Source: Heterobilharzia americana
Lineage: Eukaryota > Platyhelminthes > Trematoda > Strigeidida > Schistosomatidae
Assembly (NCBI GenBank): GCA_944470555.2
Contig: OX104127.1
Span: 115,782,741-115,846,740 of the forward strand
Direction: 5' to 3'
DNA length: 64,000 nucleotides
The first letter of the stretch is position 1. Each line of letters opens with the position of its first letter. Below the pieces are notes generated by a model. The model was not told the origin of the DNA. It saw only the letters and a program-made list of their open reading frames with translations, and made no database searches. Below, piece by piece: positions 1 to 13,030 of this stretch. Position numbers and translations under genes: made by a program.

Positions 1-279
1 AATATTTTCTACATGGGTATTTAACTGTTCCTAGAAATGAACACTTCATCCAAACCGTGCAGTTCCTGTGTAGCCTGTTAATCCTTCAGCACACAAGAAC
101 TTTGTTCCACTGAGTATATCTCGTCAAATTCTTCCTTTCTGTTTGTTTTGATCTTTTCACGTCTTCTGAACGAACCATGTACACTCGCACATTTTTAAAA
201 TGTTTTCAAAACGTTATTTCTCAAACTAAGGATGAAACAGGAAAAAAACAGCACGGTGGATGGAAATGGACATGTAAAT
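1..279. other. Intergenic, nothing recognised
   Basis: AT-rich sequence before the first retrotransposon. No gene, RNA or repeat is recognised. Confidence 0.5.
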
Positions 280-291
280 GCTCAATGTACA
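280..291. repeat. Diverged 12-bp target-site duplication, left copy
   Basis: GCTCAATGTACA here matches GCTCGATATACA at 3443-3454 at 10 of 12 positions; both differences are transitions. The pair brackets the retrotransposon fossil exactly and has the same length as the duplication around the 34.4-37.7 kb copy, so it is read as the aged target-site duplication of that insertion. Confidence 0.7.
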
Positions 292-3200
292 TTAATATTA
301 TTCATCCGTTGGGTTCCTAGTAGAACATACAGCTTCAGTAGCACGCCTCCATCGCACTCTCTCCTCTGCAATATTTTCAAACTCGCTCCACCACCGCCTA
401 CAAGCTTTCATTTCTTCATCACACGATCTCCTCTATGTCACTCTCGCTTCGGACGCCCAACTCGTCGTTTCCCGTCTGGGTTCCAATCGACGGCCTGGCA
501 CGTGATGTCCCCAATCGGTCTTCTCAGTGTATGCCCAATCCATCTCCACTTCCTTCTGCATATTTGTTGGGTGATAGGTTGTGGGTTGGTTTGTTCCCAG
601 CCTGAGTTCCCTGTTGCTTATTATTTCTGGCCATCTGATCTTCAGTGTTAGTATTGAGGTAGCGTAGGTGGCAGTTGTTGATGAATGTCTATAGTTTGTT
701 GGAAATGCTTATTGTGACGTGCCATGTAGTCATGTAGTGCCATATAGCAGCACTGACTTGATATTTGTGGTGAAAATCCGGATCATGTTCTTTGTGTTGA
801 GTGCAGTAAATTTCCACACTGATTTCAGACTAATGAAGTGTTGTCTTGCTTTTCCATCCCTGGCTTTAAAGTTTTTATCTGTGTCGCCGCCTCTAGTTGA
901 GACGATGCTGCTTTGCATGCTTACTTGAAAGAGACTACTTCCTTTACGTTTCTCCTGTTGATGGTGACTGGTGCCTGTTGTTGTTTTTGATTAGTTATCT
1001 TCACCACCTCTATCTTCTCTACGTTCACTTGAAGTACCATCTTTGCTACCTTGCAGCTTCTGTCAACTTGTTGATTTTCGCCTGTAAATCGTCAAGTATG
1101 TGTGACATTAGACATGAATCATCGTCGGCGTCAAAATCTAAATTTTCTAAGTCCTTTTCATTGGTGCAGCTGGTGTATGCCTATCTTCGCGCTCGTCACA
1201 TGTTTGCAGCATAATTCAGTCCAGTTGACCACAATCAGGAAGATGATCGGTGATAGTAGGCGGCAGTCTTGTCTTACTCCTGTCTTCACTTCAAAAGGAT
1301 CACTGAGCTTTCCATTGTGAATCACATGATATATAGCCTTATATAGCATATAGCTGTTGAATGAGGTTGATAAAGGTTTGTGGCACTAAAACCGTTGTGT
1401 TGAAGCAGTTGCCAAATTACTTCCTGGTCGACGCTGTCGAAGGCCTTTTCAAAATCCATGAAGTTGAGGTACAGATCCAGTTGACTGTCAATCTGTGCTG
1501 TGTTCTATTATGATGTGTAGCGTTGTAATTTGATCCGCACATGATTCATGCTTTCTGAAGCAAGCTTGTTCCGGTCGTAATTTTGAATGCAGGGCACCTG
1601 TTAGTCTCTCCAGGATGATGTGGCTCAATAGTTTTCTTGGGGTGACCGGGGACAGCAGCATGATTTCACTGCAGTTGTTGCTAAGACTCAGGTCTCCCTC
1701 CTTTGGAAGTTTGACAAGGTGGCACTTATTTCAGTCGGCAGGTACCTTTTCTTCGTTTTTGAAAGGGTCATCCCATAGATTCCATTACCTGTCCTCCTTG
1801 GTGACTTAGTCGCCTTCACCATCTATCATTGGTTTCGTCTGAGTTGATCCCTTCCCAGATATCATTTCGGTTATTTGATATAATGTTGTCAGGTCTCTCC
1901 TACCTGCAGCCTGTTCTGCTTCACTTGCAAATGTGTCGTACAAGTGTCTTTTGTCTGTTCGTCAACTCTTCTTCACTTCCTTGTCCAGTGTTTTATACAT
2001 TGTACTCAGTTCCGCCTTTCATTGATCACCCCTGCACTGCATTGCACTGATTCGTCTTCTGCTTCACCACCTTCCTCTCGCTACTCTATCAGCTTCCAAT
2101 GGTACATCGGGATCCATTCCTTATTTTGTCTTGCTTCTTCTTCCTTCCCAACACGTTATGCAGGTTTCCTTCCACATATCTTTCAAAGAGTTTCAGTGTT
2201 CCTCCATGCAGCTTTCTTCAGGGATGTTCCCTGATACCTCCCATTTCTTCATGATGACTAGCTGACGTGAAGATGTCGTTTGTAGTTTCGTTCTTCAGTT
2301 CAGTTTCTGTTCTGGGTTTTGAACGTGAACTCTGGTCTATCACCAACTTCCTTGAAGGCTTTCAACTTGATTTTGAAGGTAAGTTTCTTACACTAGATCG
2401 TGAGACGTGTGAACTTACATCTGCTAATCTTCTTCATCTCTGGTGCAGTAGGCTACCTCATGTCTCCCCTTTCTTGAGACTAAGATAAAGTCGATCTGGT
2501 TTTTAGTGTGTCCTTGTGTCTAGTGAAATCAAATCCATGTCGCTTTGTGAATATTCATGTGTTTGTGGACAGTGCCCCTAATCACCAAATCGTTGAATGT
2601 GCAGAAGTTTGTGAACCGTTTTCCATTCTCGTTCATTTCATCAAGTGCTTCTCTAATAATATTGGTTCTCTTCCTGTGTTGTCTGTTTTCAGTTTGGTAC
2701 TCATGTGTCCCATTAGAACGAATTTTGATATCGTCATCTGGAGTCGTGTGCTTTACGGATTCAATTGTGTGTGAAATTCCTACTTCTTTTCTTCATCTCC
2801 ATTATTTGTAGGTGCGTAGCATTGGCATTGCATGATTGCAGCTTCTCGTTCGTTTCAGTTGAATCTCACTTTCATGATCCTGTGGGAGGAGATTGGTTCC
2901 CACTACATGAGAGCCTTCAATACTCTTCGGGACATCATGATAGCCACTCGAATACTCAGTGTGCTGTGCTCGTGGTTGTTGTCTGTGTGACAATGTCAAA
3001 GTAGATTATTGACTCGTCTCCAGTTGACAGTTTGGCAAGTCCACTTCCACTCCATCTCCAGATTCCTCCTCACAGATTCCTAGCACTTCTATGCCATATC
3101 TTCTCATCTCTTTGGCAATTTGGGTAGCCTTGTCAGGTAAGTTCAAACACAGTGCTAACATTTCATGTCCCCTTGCCTACTTTCGGTTTCATCGAGAGGA

Positions 3201-3442
3201 GAGCAGACACACCTACCAATTTGTTTTTTGAAGGCTTTCACTAACCAGTGTCATTTCGTCTCTCCGATTCCAGTGAGGAATAAGTTTGTTTTCATGTTTT
3301 ATATTTTCTTTGTGCTTTTAAGTTTTTTAAGCGTTTGGATTGGATTTACGGGGTGAGGTTGCTAGCTCCACTCCCAACCTTTTCTTTCCATGTGGGCTTA
3401 GAAACCGCGAGTAACTGATGAACTAGTTATCCAGGCAGGGTT
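292..3442 (-). mobile_element. Decayed RTE-like non-LTR retrotransposon
   Basis: This is a near full-length copy of the same family as the element at 34449-37654, collinear with it from end to end. The 3' end (low coordinates) keeps the conserved stretch around 308-345; the 5' end (3290-3442) keeps the untranslated segment that matches 37490-37654. In the full copy, which shares its layout, the order on the minus strand is an AP-type endonuclease, then reverse transcriptase, then a C-terminal tail. Here every frame is interrupted by many stops and indels and no reading frame is longer than about 140 codons, so it cannot be active. The reverse-transcriptase remnant is recognisable around 1160-1470, for example the region before the QGC motif. 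Divergence from the 34 kb copy and the two mismatches between its flanking 12-mers make it the older insertion. Confidence 0.9.
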
Positions 3443-3454
3443 GCTCGATATACA
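3443..3454. repeat. Diverged 12-bp target-site duplication, right copy
   Basis: GCTCGATATACA, the partner of 280-291, directly abuts the 5' end of the minus-strand retrotransposon fossil. Confidence 0.7.
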
Positions 3455-3954
3455 GCAGAGTGCTATACTTATATCAAATTGTAGATTTTGGTACTGGTTG
3501 TCTGGACTACCACCTCTATAATTACACTCAATTTTGCATCCATTCCCAGGTTCAGACGGGATGCCAATGTAACGTTTTGCTATGCGCTTCGCATTAGTGC
3601 TTTTAAATTTGTTATTATGAAGAATAAGGGGAGCATATCTGCTGAAATATTACATGCTGATAATCTCATACTGTATCATACATGCTGTTTAGAGTAAAGT
3701 GATTATTGTGATTATTGGCTGGACTTTATTACTACAAGTTTTCCAACGTACATGCAGCAGAATGTATCCATAGAATCACTTCAGTTTGCATAGAAAATAA
3801 CTACTTCAACAGGTGATAAATAAAAGTTAGTAAGACCTACTTTATTTTGGCTATTTCAGTTTGCTGACTGTGATTTTCCTGAGTGAATCGCAAGTGGATT
3901 ATCACTGTTTTTCTATCTTTGCATAGCTAAAAGTTTTAATGGGTAGATTTTATG

Positions 3955-3985
<31 letters not shown>

Positions 3986-6074
3986 TCCCATGCAAGTAAA
4001 ACAAGAAAAATATGACAGAATGAAAACCGTTGGTATAAATACAAAAGATAATAGAATTTTCTATTTTTATTATTATGCAAATGACAAACTGCTTATAAAC
4101 GGTAATTTTATTTTATTGCTGACCTACTTTTAGAGTTTTAGAGCAAAGTCAGTCACCTACCACGAGGTTACCTTTGGGTGTATCATATTGTTTTTTTCCA
4201 TCTCATACTTTATGTTAAGCAGTTGATAAATAGAAAGTTTCTCACTTCACATTGTTTTCAGTAGGGTATGTTAAAAATAATAATGTAAATTGCGGTTAAT
4301 TCACGATATGCATTTTCTTTGTTTGCCTTTAAATTTATGAATCAACACGGCGTTTTGCTGCTAAATCAACATGTTAATATGATTTGAAAAGATCTTGAAA
4401 AGCCTAGATAATGTTGGAAAAATACCCATTTTGGATTTAGTCCATACGTATTACGCTTTACCACCCAATTCTAATAGCAGGTAGCCTTAATATAACAAAT
4501 CTTCATTGAATTGCAAACTTGAGCTTCGTTATTATCAGTTTTGCGAAATACACAGTCACATAACGGGACTAATCAATGAAAAAATAAGAGGTTCATTTAA
4601 GGTTTTAGAGGCGAATGTTTGATCTTTTTATTCAACAAAAGCTTTGTAACGATTTTGCCGGCATTCTAAATGAGGTTGATTTTCAAAATGTCATTAAATT
4701 TCTGCTTTTTCAGCTTCGGTTATATAATTTACTTTATTACGCTATCAACAGAAAGTCATTCTGCTGTATGTTCAGCTTTAGACTGAAGCCTAATTACAAA
4801 GATGAACCTAATCACCTGACATTCAACATACTTGAGATTATAAAGATCACATTTGAAGACGAAAGTGGTTTCAGATAAATCTGAGGCCAATCATAAACCA
4901 CTGCATCATCATAAGAGAATAAAATGATAACTTAGTGCATAAACTGATTATCGTTTAAAGCAGACAAGTAGATCACTTAAATTTGACTGCATTCATGCTA
5001 TGCATTATACTCTCAATTTATATGACTGTCTATCCCTTATTATTATTATCTTGACATCTTAAATTTAAATCAGTGCCATAGATGTCGATAACCAACAGCA
5101 AGAATATGTGAATTACAGCTTTTATTTTGAAATATCTATAAAGAAGTCAGCATTATAACCAATGTAGATAAGATTAGACTACACGTTAATAAAATGAGGT
5201 AACTGTTCTGGTTATATTGCACAGGTATTTAGAGAAAATATTCACTACATGTATATGGTCAGAAGTATATACTAACGCCAAGTCTGTTTGTTTTCTTTTA
5301 CTTAATAAGAGGCTAGTCTTTTCTTATGTAAACCACTTTAATTTTTGCCCAATAATTTGAATTTACTTTAGGTGAAGTATGTGTGAGGTAATTCTAAAAC
5401 ACCTTGCTACACAGCCTTCATGAAATACTGAAACAGATACTACCTCGTATTTTGCAATTTTTCCAGGACTTGTATATGAATTTATGCTTTATCATTTTTT
5501 ATCCATCTCGTTTGCACAAAGAGGATTAACATCAAATCGTAATGAATGTACTGGAAAGTCTTCAGATGAGAATTTTTCATTTTTATGTTACTTATATAAA
5601 TGTGCCATATCAAAATTCGGACGATAAAAGAATGAATGCATGGCTTCATAATTTGGAGATGAAAGTATATGTACCATGGTAGAGTATTATTCTGTATTAC
5701 ATTGCTTAATTGATGTGACACACAGTGACACATGATGACTAACTGGATGTAGTTTCGAACAGAAATTACCTCTGATATTCATATCAAAACAATCATCCGG
5801 CCATCTAATGTGGATCACGAAAAGCAACGAAGGCTGTGATATATTTGTTCATGTTACAGCAATTGAGTTGTATTCAGGATGTAAACATCACATTCTATTC
5901 AGTACTTGTTTACAATACAAAGCCAAGGGCTGTTTACAAACTACTTTAAAATTTTTTTGTTTTCGATGATTTTACAAGTAATATCAGCCTGTTAAGAAAG
6001 CCATCTTGAAGTCCATCAACCTAACCAAACTCCTAACTTAAAATACTATTCCGTGCTCACAAGTGACATGCTTG
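3455..6074. other. AT-rich intergenic or intronic DNA
   Basis: Apart from one AT microsatellite, nothing is recognised. An 87-codon reading frame at 4615-4878 resembles no protein family I know and has the composition of the surrounding AT-rich DNA, so it is not called as a gene. Confidence 0.5.
3956..3980. repeat. (AT)n microsatellite
   Basis: About 25 bp of uninterrupted TA dinucleotide repeat. Confidence 0.9.
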
Positions 6075-6335
6075 CGGAAAGAAGTTACAGGACAGAAGTT
6101 CCAATGAAACGTTTCGACCCGAGGGAAAACCAAGTCAGGTTTAGTGATGAATACTGCCCGATGGCAGTGAGCGAAGGTCGTGCTATATCGTGAACTGACA
6201 GAAATAGGAAAACGTAGAAAATAGGGTCACGATACAGACGTGATCGTGATAGCCACGACACCTAGCGGTTTTGGGTTTGATTCTTGGTGGAGTCATCAGT
6301 GAGTACTGTTGAAGTGTCAAACTGATACAATGGCT
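6075..6335 (+). mobile_element. Degraded tRNA-derived SINE, type-B family
   Basis: Similar to the SINEs at 50.0-50.8 kb: the stretch around 6180-6215, which includes GCTATATCGTGAACTGACAG, lines up with 50574-50600. A B-box-like GGTTTGATTCTTGG follows at about 6273. The hammerhead region expected around 6290-6330 is too diverged to fold by eye. This is an old copy. Confidence 0.6.
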
Positions 6336-9300
6336 AGAATAATGTTTATCTTGCCATCACATTTATTAAGACAAGCCAGTGCTTATCTAAAATAGCAACT
6401 GAAGGGAGAGTTTGGATAGGACACGAACAATCTTATTAGATGCCATGTAATACATTTTAAAGAAAGTCGGAAAAATGGCGATAACTTGAAATATAGTAAA
6501 TTAACATTGAGTTGGTACGGACCCACTAGGTTTCACTGACTTTCTTCTCTTTAGGTTAGTCGCACCCACACCGTACAGAACATCTGAGGATACTTAGATA
6601 GTCATAACGTAAATGAAACGATAAACGATGTGTCTATGACAATAATCAACTGGAAGTATTAAAAATATTTCTGTTACATACAAGTGTTGACGTGTTGGAG
6701 TGTGATGAAGTATAACTCCACTGATTTTTGTTCTCCGTACTTATCTCACAGTAAAACAGTACTACTCAGAATAATGATGCTTCGGTTAAAATTTCTTGCA
6801 CATAATCATATCACCATAATATAGGCACACATAAAAGAAACTTGAGCGGAATGTCATTATATACAGTCTGATGAGACATTAAAACTTAAAAATAAACCAA
6901 TTTATGTCCTTCGATTTTATGCATACCACTTAATAATGATATAACACCAGTATCAACAACGTTTAAATTAAAATACCTGCTGAACTGCAGAAAAAATGCC
7001 ACAGGGGACAGAATATGTTGTTACCTAATATTAGGATTCAATAAAAGAAAGTTGTTTGTTAATTTCCAGTCTTCTAACAGTTTTAAATAGATTTCGCAAA
7101 AACTTTCCACTTTCAGTGAATGTTAAGAATAAGTGTATTATGAATATGCTCAGCAGTTAATTATATAGCATGAATGTTTTCCAAAATCTGCATTCTAAGA
7201 AAAACCATTACACTGGACAAATAGTTATACTACTTCATCACTTAGTTGAGAATAACGAAGCTTAAGGAAGTGGCAGTTCATTCGCAGATATACAACTCAT
7301 ACCTGTTCGAATACTTCATGCTTTGAAAGTGCTGACAGTTCACATAACATTTTATCATTTAATCCTAAAAAGCCACTAAATGTTCCTAAAATTTTATCCC
7401 TTATATGTTCTGGAAAAACATAGGCAAAATTCATTCAAATGTTCATCTTTGAATTTAAAATCAAGTGCTTGCAAAGATGGTTAAGTGACTCCTGTATATT
7501 TGTGTTTGTTGGCCCATTGCTGTGCAGCAGGAGGTGCTTCTGACACTAGATGTTGTAATGTTGATGTACATAATGATCTGGCTGCACGTATAAGGTTAGT
7601 AAGTCAGTTAATAATATGCGAGTTATAAACGTTTTGTACCAGTACTTCAGATTGAAGTTTGACGTCTTCATTATTATTTGAATTTAATTTCGAGCATGAA
7701 TTTATCGTATTTTTAGTAATCATCTTCTTATGCATTGTAAATCTCTTTTCATCAATGCAAATGGTCAGCAATTTCAGCATTATGTTTCTATTGGAATCCT
7801 AAATGGGAGTATCATGGCAAACTTCAACTATTTAAGTCTATCTGGTGTGCTGAAGATGCCTCACATTTATTTCTAGTGGATAGCATATGCATATGAAGTG
7901 AGATAAAGTTCTTCACAGAGTATTTTTTATCATTACATGGTTACATCTTTGCTGTTGGCTTCATAAAAACATGGTATTCATGCTTGTCGTACTAATTTTC
8001 TTTTTTTGTAGTTTACTTATAAAAGTACACTCCACCGATTTGGTGAATTCAGGGTGATAACCAATATTAATACGAAACTACTTTCTCCCGTTATTTATGA
8101 AGTACGTGTGAAGGTAATTGCTGTGCGACAGATTTAGAAAATATTTTCAAGAATATTTATTTAATGAGTCTGTAGTTTTAGAAATTACACAAAATACTGC
8201 TAAACTTTAGGTGGATTTTTGCAAACATCAGAACAAATATTCGTTTGCTTATTGGTTTGTTAGTGTTTTGGAATTTGCTTATCAAAACATTTACAAATCA
8301 ATATGATGACTATAGACATAGATCGATCGATACTAATTCTTCGGGTTATGATCTAAATTCACTGCAAAAGGATAAACCAAGAAGTATTTCGTTCAGATGG
8401 AAGATTTCCTGTGATCAGTTATCGTATTGTATAGCGATAAACATGAAAACTGAAGGGAATAAGTAAATAATATTTTACTGCTTAAATCCAACTTTAATTT
8501 TTTTATATATGTCGAATTAAAATACAGGAATGTATTGACACGCTTGAAAACACTTAGCTTGTACATGCATATTCTTATATGATTTTAGCTAGAATAGTTC
8601 ACTGAGTGTTGTTAACAAGCGAAGTCATATTTTCATTTAGATTTTGGGACTAAACGTAAACACTACTGACAGAAATTCAAAATGTATTCAAATTGGCGAC
8701 ATTCATGATAGTATTGTTTAGCAATTATGTACTCTGAGCAGATCATGTGGTATATTTTATGTTAATGTATCTAATATTCTGTGAGGTGTTTGTATTTTCG
8801 ATTTTTCTCATACAACGGTAGCAGGCTAAAGTGATTTTCCCCTTGCCAATAACACCAAGTCTCATTTCACTTTCGAAGTGGAAACATTGCTTGTTATATA
8901 AGTTGTGATTCATTATTATTAGACGTAAAAATTGCGAGTTTTATGTGAGATATCTGTTTTTCCACTTCAAAAAATGTCTCATTTGAATACTGAAATAAGA
9001 AAAGCTAAGCAAGATGTCATATCAATTGAAATTGTATATTCTCATAGAACGCATGATTGAACATTTTGATTCGAAAAACAACTGAGTTCGACAGGGTTAG
9101 TTATCAAGCAGTTTGTGTCTTCTTTTCATTTTCTTTCAAATTATTTTTATACATATTTATCATTCACAAAAGTTGGGAAAATTCAATTTTTCCAACAAAC
9201 AATTTTCTAATAGTTGCCTGTCTAATAGAGATTAAAGAATTGCGTAATGCAAAGACGGTTAGGCTTAAACCATATAAAATTCTTAATAAACAATAAACAA

Positions 9301-12300
9301 AAATAAAAACTCAAGTTTGTGTTTACAAAAAGCTTTTGATTTGAATTTTTTCTGAAATTTCCGTATTGTATTTGATTCATATCATCTTAGTAGGGGTAAT
9401 TGTTCAAAACGCATTTCGCATGTTAGAAAAATGCATTCACCCCTTTTGTGATTTGGGGGAATTCCATCACAGTACAATGATGTCAGCAGCTGAATGGAGG
9501 TGAAACTTTTGTATTTATGTCTTAAAGTGGAAGTAAGAACGAATGTTTACAAAGATTTACTTAAGATCCAGTAGCATTTTTGGCATGACGATTTTTTGAT
9601 GTAATTAATGAGGACGTTTTGTAGTGTGAGGCAAGAGTTCATGTTAGTATTCGTTGTTGAATTTTATTATTATTCATATTATCAGAAAGCATCTTGTCGT
9701 AGACTACTGTTTTTAGTATTCAGCTTATCCTGTAGTTATGCAGGAGCCATTACCGCAAATGAAGGCTTTCATCTCAGTCAACAGTTTATTGCACTGAGAA
9801 GTGAATCATAAATACACTAATGAGCATAAAGTTGAACATTGTAGAAAAATAAAAATGCGTAGTGAATGAAATGCAGTGAAATAATATTAATAACTGCATG
9901 CCATTTTTTAATTATAAATAGAATGCTCGTAATTATACCGCCTAAAAGACGAATTGCCTCACTGTGGGCATGTATTCTGATAGACTTGTCATCAATATTA
10001 TTTAACAGAACTGAAATTCTTATTTTTGAAAATCAATTTTGTTCAAATTACAATAAAGATTTCACTTATTGTTCTTAATTTTAATCAAAAGTCATGAGTT
10101 CCATAAGAAATATTTATTGCCACTTCAAAAATGATCATAAAATGCCTAAGGTTTTCTAATTTTTCTAGGTTTCGAAGGAATTCGGTAATACTGTGTGAAA
10201 CAAATGTAGATTCTAAATCAAAGTATTTTTCCTTCTTTGAATTTTTGTATCCTACTGGACATACTCAATTTTTAAAATTTATTCTACTGTGGTAATGTAA
10301 TGTCAATACCAATGTCCTTGCCATACTTGCATTTTAAAAGCTTAAGTATCACAAAACAACACTTATATATTCGGAACCTATTACTAATTAAATACGTGTA
10401 TCATATTATAGTCATTTACCTAACCTCAAAATATGATGTTGAGCAACCTGTTTATCTCAGCTTCTTATATATTTTACCTCCTGTATTGATTTCATTTGTT
10501 CTATTTCGCTTTAATTTCCTTATGAAACACTTTAACGTTTAGGCGTGCTAATAATGTAGTGAAATTCAAATACTTCTGCTGAATATGTTACGAAACAATA
10601 TAGAAGTGAACTGAATGTAACCATAATTGAAATAAAGTCAGTTATTATACACTTAGTTAATGAGAGATATTACGTCTCGGAAAAAAAATTGAATGACATT
10701 AGAAATAATTCTAGTACTCATATTTTATACACTAATTCTTGCGGAATTCCTTCGGAAATTTGTTGAAATAACAAGGGGTTTTTAGAAGGTGACTGACCGG
10801 ATCTAACCTACATGGCAGTTGTGAAAGTACTATGTGCTTATTGTTCTTTTCGGTTAATATGCTATTGTGCTGCACACATTCTTTCTGCTAATCGTATTCC
10901 AACCATTTTTAGTCTTTTAAATTTAGTACCACTTACCTCACCCACCTTGTTTTTCTTGATCAGTATGACTCATTCCGTATTAATTTCTTTCACGTCTAAC
11001 CCTTCCGCTAGGAAAAATTTTGTTTTTGGTCACATAAAGCAGCATAGTGTTTTACATCGTAATTCGTTAAAACTATATTTTGTATTGTGTATTGCGTCAA
11101 ACCTATTTCTTTATCATTATGTCACCAAAATAATTGCTTGTTATGATTCTTCGGATAGTTGAAGCGCAATGAAGTCAGGAAATACAAGGATGAGTCAATT
11201 CCAAAGCTTAAACTTCTTTTGCTCTTATGAAATTTATCACATGAAAATCAATATATTTGCCATTAGTGTAACAGTATTGTTTACTAGATTAAGTTTCGAA
11301 CATAATATATTGTGCATAGTCGTATCAAGGTAACTGCACAACTTTGGGAAATCATTTACCTGGTCCTCTTTTTCTAGCCTCTTTAGTGATATCCGTAGTA
11401 AGATTTTTCATACATGTGGAACACACGCCGTGTCATTTCTGCTGCGTCCATTAAGTGATTCGATGAACCAAGATTCGGTTGTGGACCTCCCCCTCCATGC
11501 TGTTATGTCAGTTTTAAAGATATTCACCTTATCCTATCATACTATGTGGCTGTATGTTATTGCATTCAGAGCTATGACTGAAATTTTTTTCTACATACTA
11601 TATCTAACTTGGATCTGCTCATTTTGGTCGATCTACGCTTTTGTGCTCGGATAGTTTGATTGATCCTGGTCGGCTACTTTAAACTTTGAATTTGATCTGT
11701 TAATCATTGCAACAGATTGGGTAGACTAAATTAGGTTGCCTTATCCGACAAATGTGATCTTGTAACTAAAAAAGCTCATTTCTAAGCTAGTTTGCAGGTT
11801 TAAAGGCAAATCAAATCCCAGTCAGCTTAACTGAGTATTCTACGTAACGTTTATATGGTACCTCTTTTTAATGGTATTACTGTGGAGGTTTGGAATTCTT
11901 ATTTCATAGTAATGCTACTAATATTGTTTTCTGTATATTTATGGTGACTACTTGATACAAGCTAAGCTATATACTTGGGCCCTTTTACAATATAACCTTC
12001 AGATCCCACCCTTGATGATCGCTCCGTTTATCAGTAAGAAAAAAAGTCAGTGATATATCAGATGTGTTTGAAACGTCAACAGTAAATACAAATCACAAAG
12101 TTTCTTTATATTACCATGGCCTTGGCTATTTCTAGACCCAATGGCTTTAAATCCTACTTACATGCGTGTTTTTCTCGAAATTTGGAAGCAGAGTGGATGG
12201 AAAATGCTTCCAAAATATACAGTTTGTTATGGAGATTTTGTCACTCTTTCTGAACACTATAATAACTATTAACATAATCATCACTACTGTTAACACTGGC

Positions 12301-12915
12301 TTTACTAATAGTTAGTTGAAGTTTTCTTAAGTTTCCTAAGGATTTAATCAATTAGTTTAAGAGGAGAACCGTTGGTAAGCAAAGTGAGTTTAATATATCT
12401 AGTTCCGTGTCTCAGATGTTCTGTTTTACTAGTAAGTTTTCTGTGCCTTTTACTTAGACATTTACTCTGTGTCAGTTAAAGTTGGCTTGGTAAAATGTCT
12501 ATAAGTTATTCAGTTATCATGATATTAGAAAGAGCAATAGCTTACATCCGGAACGTAATTCAGTAAAAAATACTGTTACAATGTGTGATAAAACTATTAA
12601 ATCAATTAAAATGGAATTACATTCTTCCACAGTGTACAAGTTTTACCCTTATATTTGTTAATGAAAATCATTAGAGTTAGTCGAAAGAAAATTATTAGGG
12701 TAAAAGGATGAGACAGGAGGAAGTTATAACAAAAACACGCCTTATTGACAATGAATCTACTGACCATCTATAACAATTAAAAAAGAATGTCCTTCAATAC
12801 ATACAATACAATTTATGTAATCATGCAGTAGCAAGGTTCAAAATATCCATATGCCTTCAGCTTTGGTGCATTAGATTTAATGAAGCTAAAAGCGTTATAT
12901 TCACCTTGGTGACTA
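6336..12915. other. AT-rich non-coding DNA
   Basis: No gene or named repeat is recognised in these 6.6 kb. Short reading frames (for example 8245-8466, 10812-11162 and 11430-11654) are hydrophobic or low in complexity, as expected of random translation of AT-rich DNA, and resemble no family I know. The stretch could be intergenic or a long intron. Confidence 0.5.
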
Positions 12916-13030
12916 GCAGCTGAATTCGAGACATCTGTTTCATCCTGTTTGAGACTCTTCAGCTGAATGTAACTGCAGCACAGTGAGTGATGTTCTTCCT
13001 AATAAAACGCAAACCCTGTTACTCATCGCA
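12916..13030 (-). mobile_element. Degraded hammerhead-bearing SINE
   Basis: On the minus strand, 12976 down to 12916 has hammerhead order: an outer stem GCAG paired with CTGC, the core CTGAAGAG, a short second stem, GATGAAAC and the cleavage triplet GTC. Core residues are present but the inner part of stem I is imperfect. The tRNA-like head (12977-13030 on the plus strand) is almost unreadable. It belongs to the type-A family seen at 26.6, 30.3 and 63.4-63.8 kb. Confidence 0.65.

Noticed and set aside
232..3356. Plus-strand frames up to 139 codons across 0.2-3.4 kb
   Set aside because: They are antisense to the decayed minus-strand retrotransposon; the matching region at 34-37 kb shows the true coding strand.
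10812..11162. A 116-codon frame with hydrophobic stretches that could be a membrane protein
   Set aside because: Hydrophobic runs follow from the T-rich DNA. There is no family resemblance, no splice signals and no composition change at its ends.
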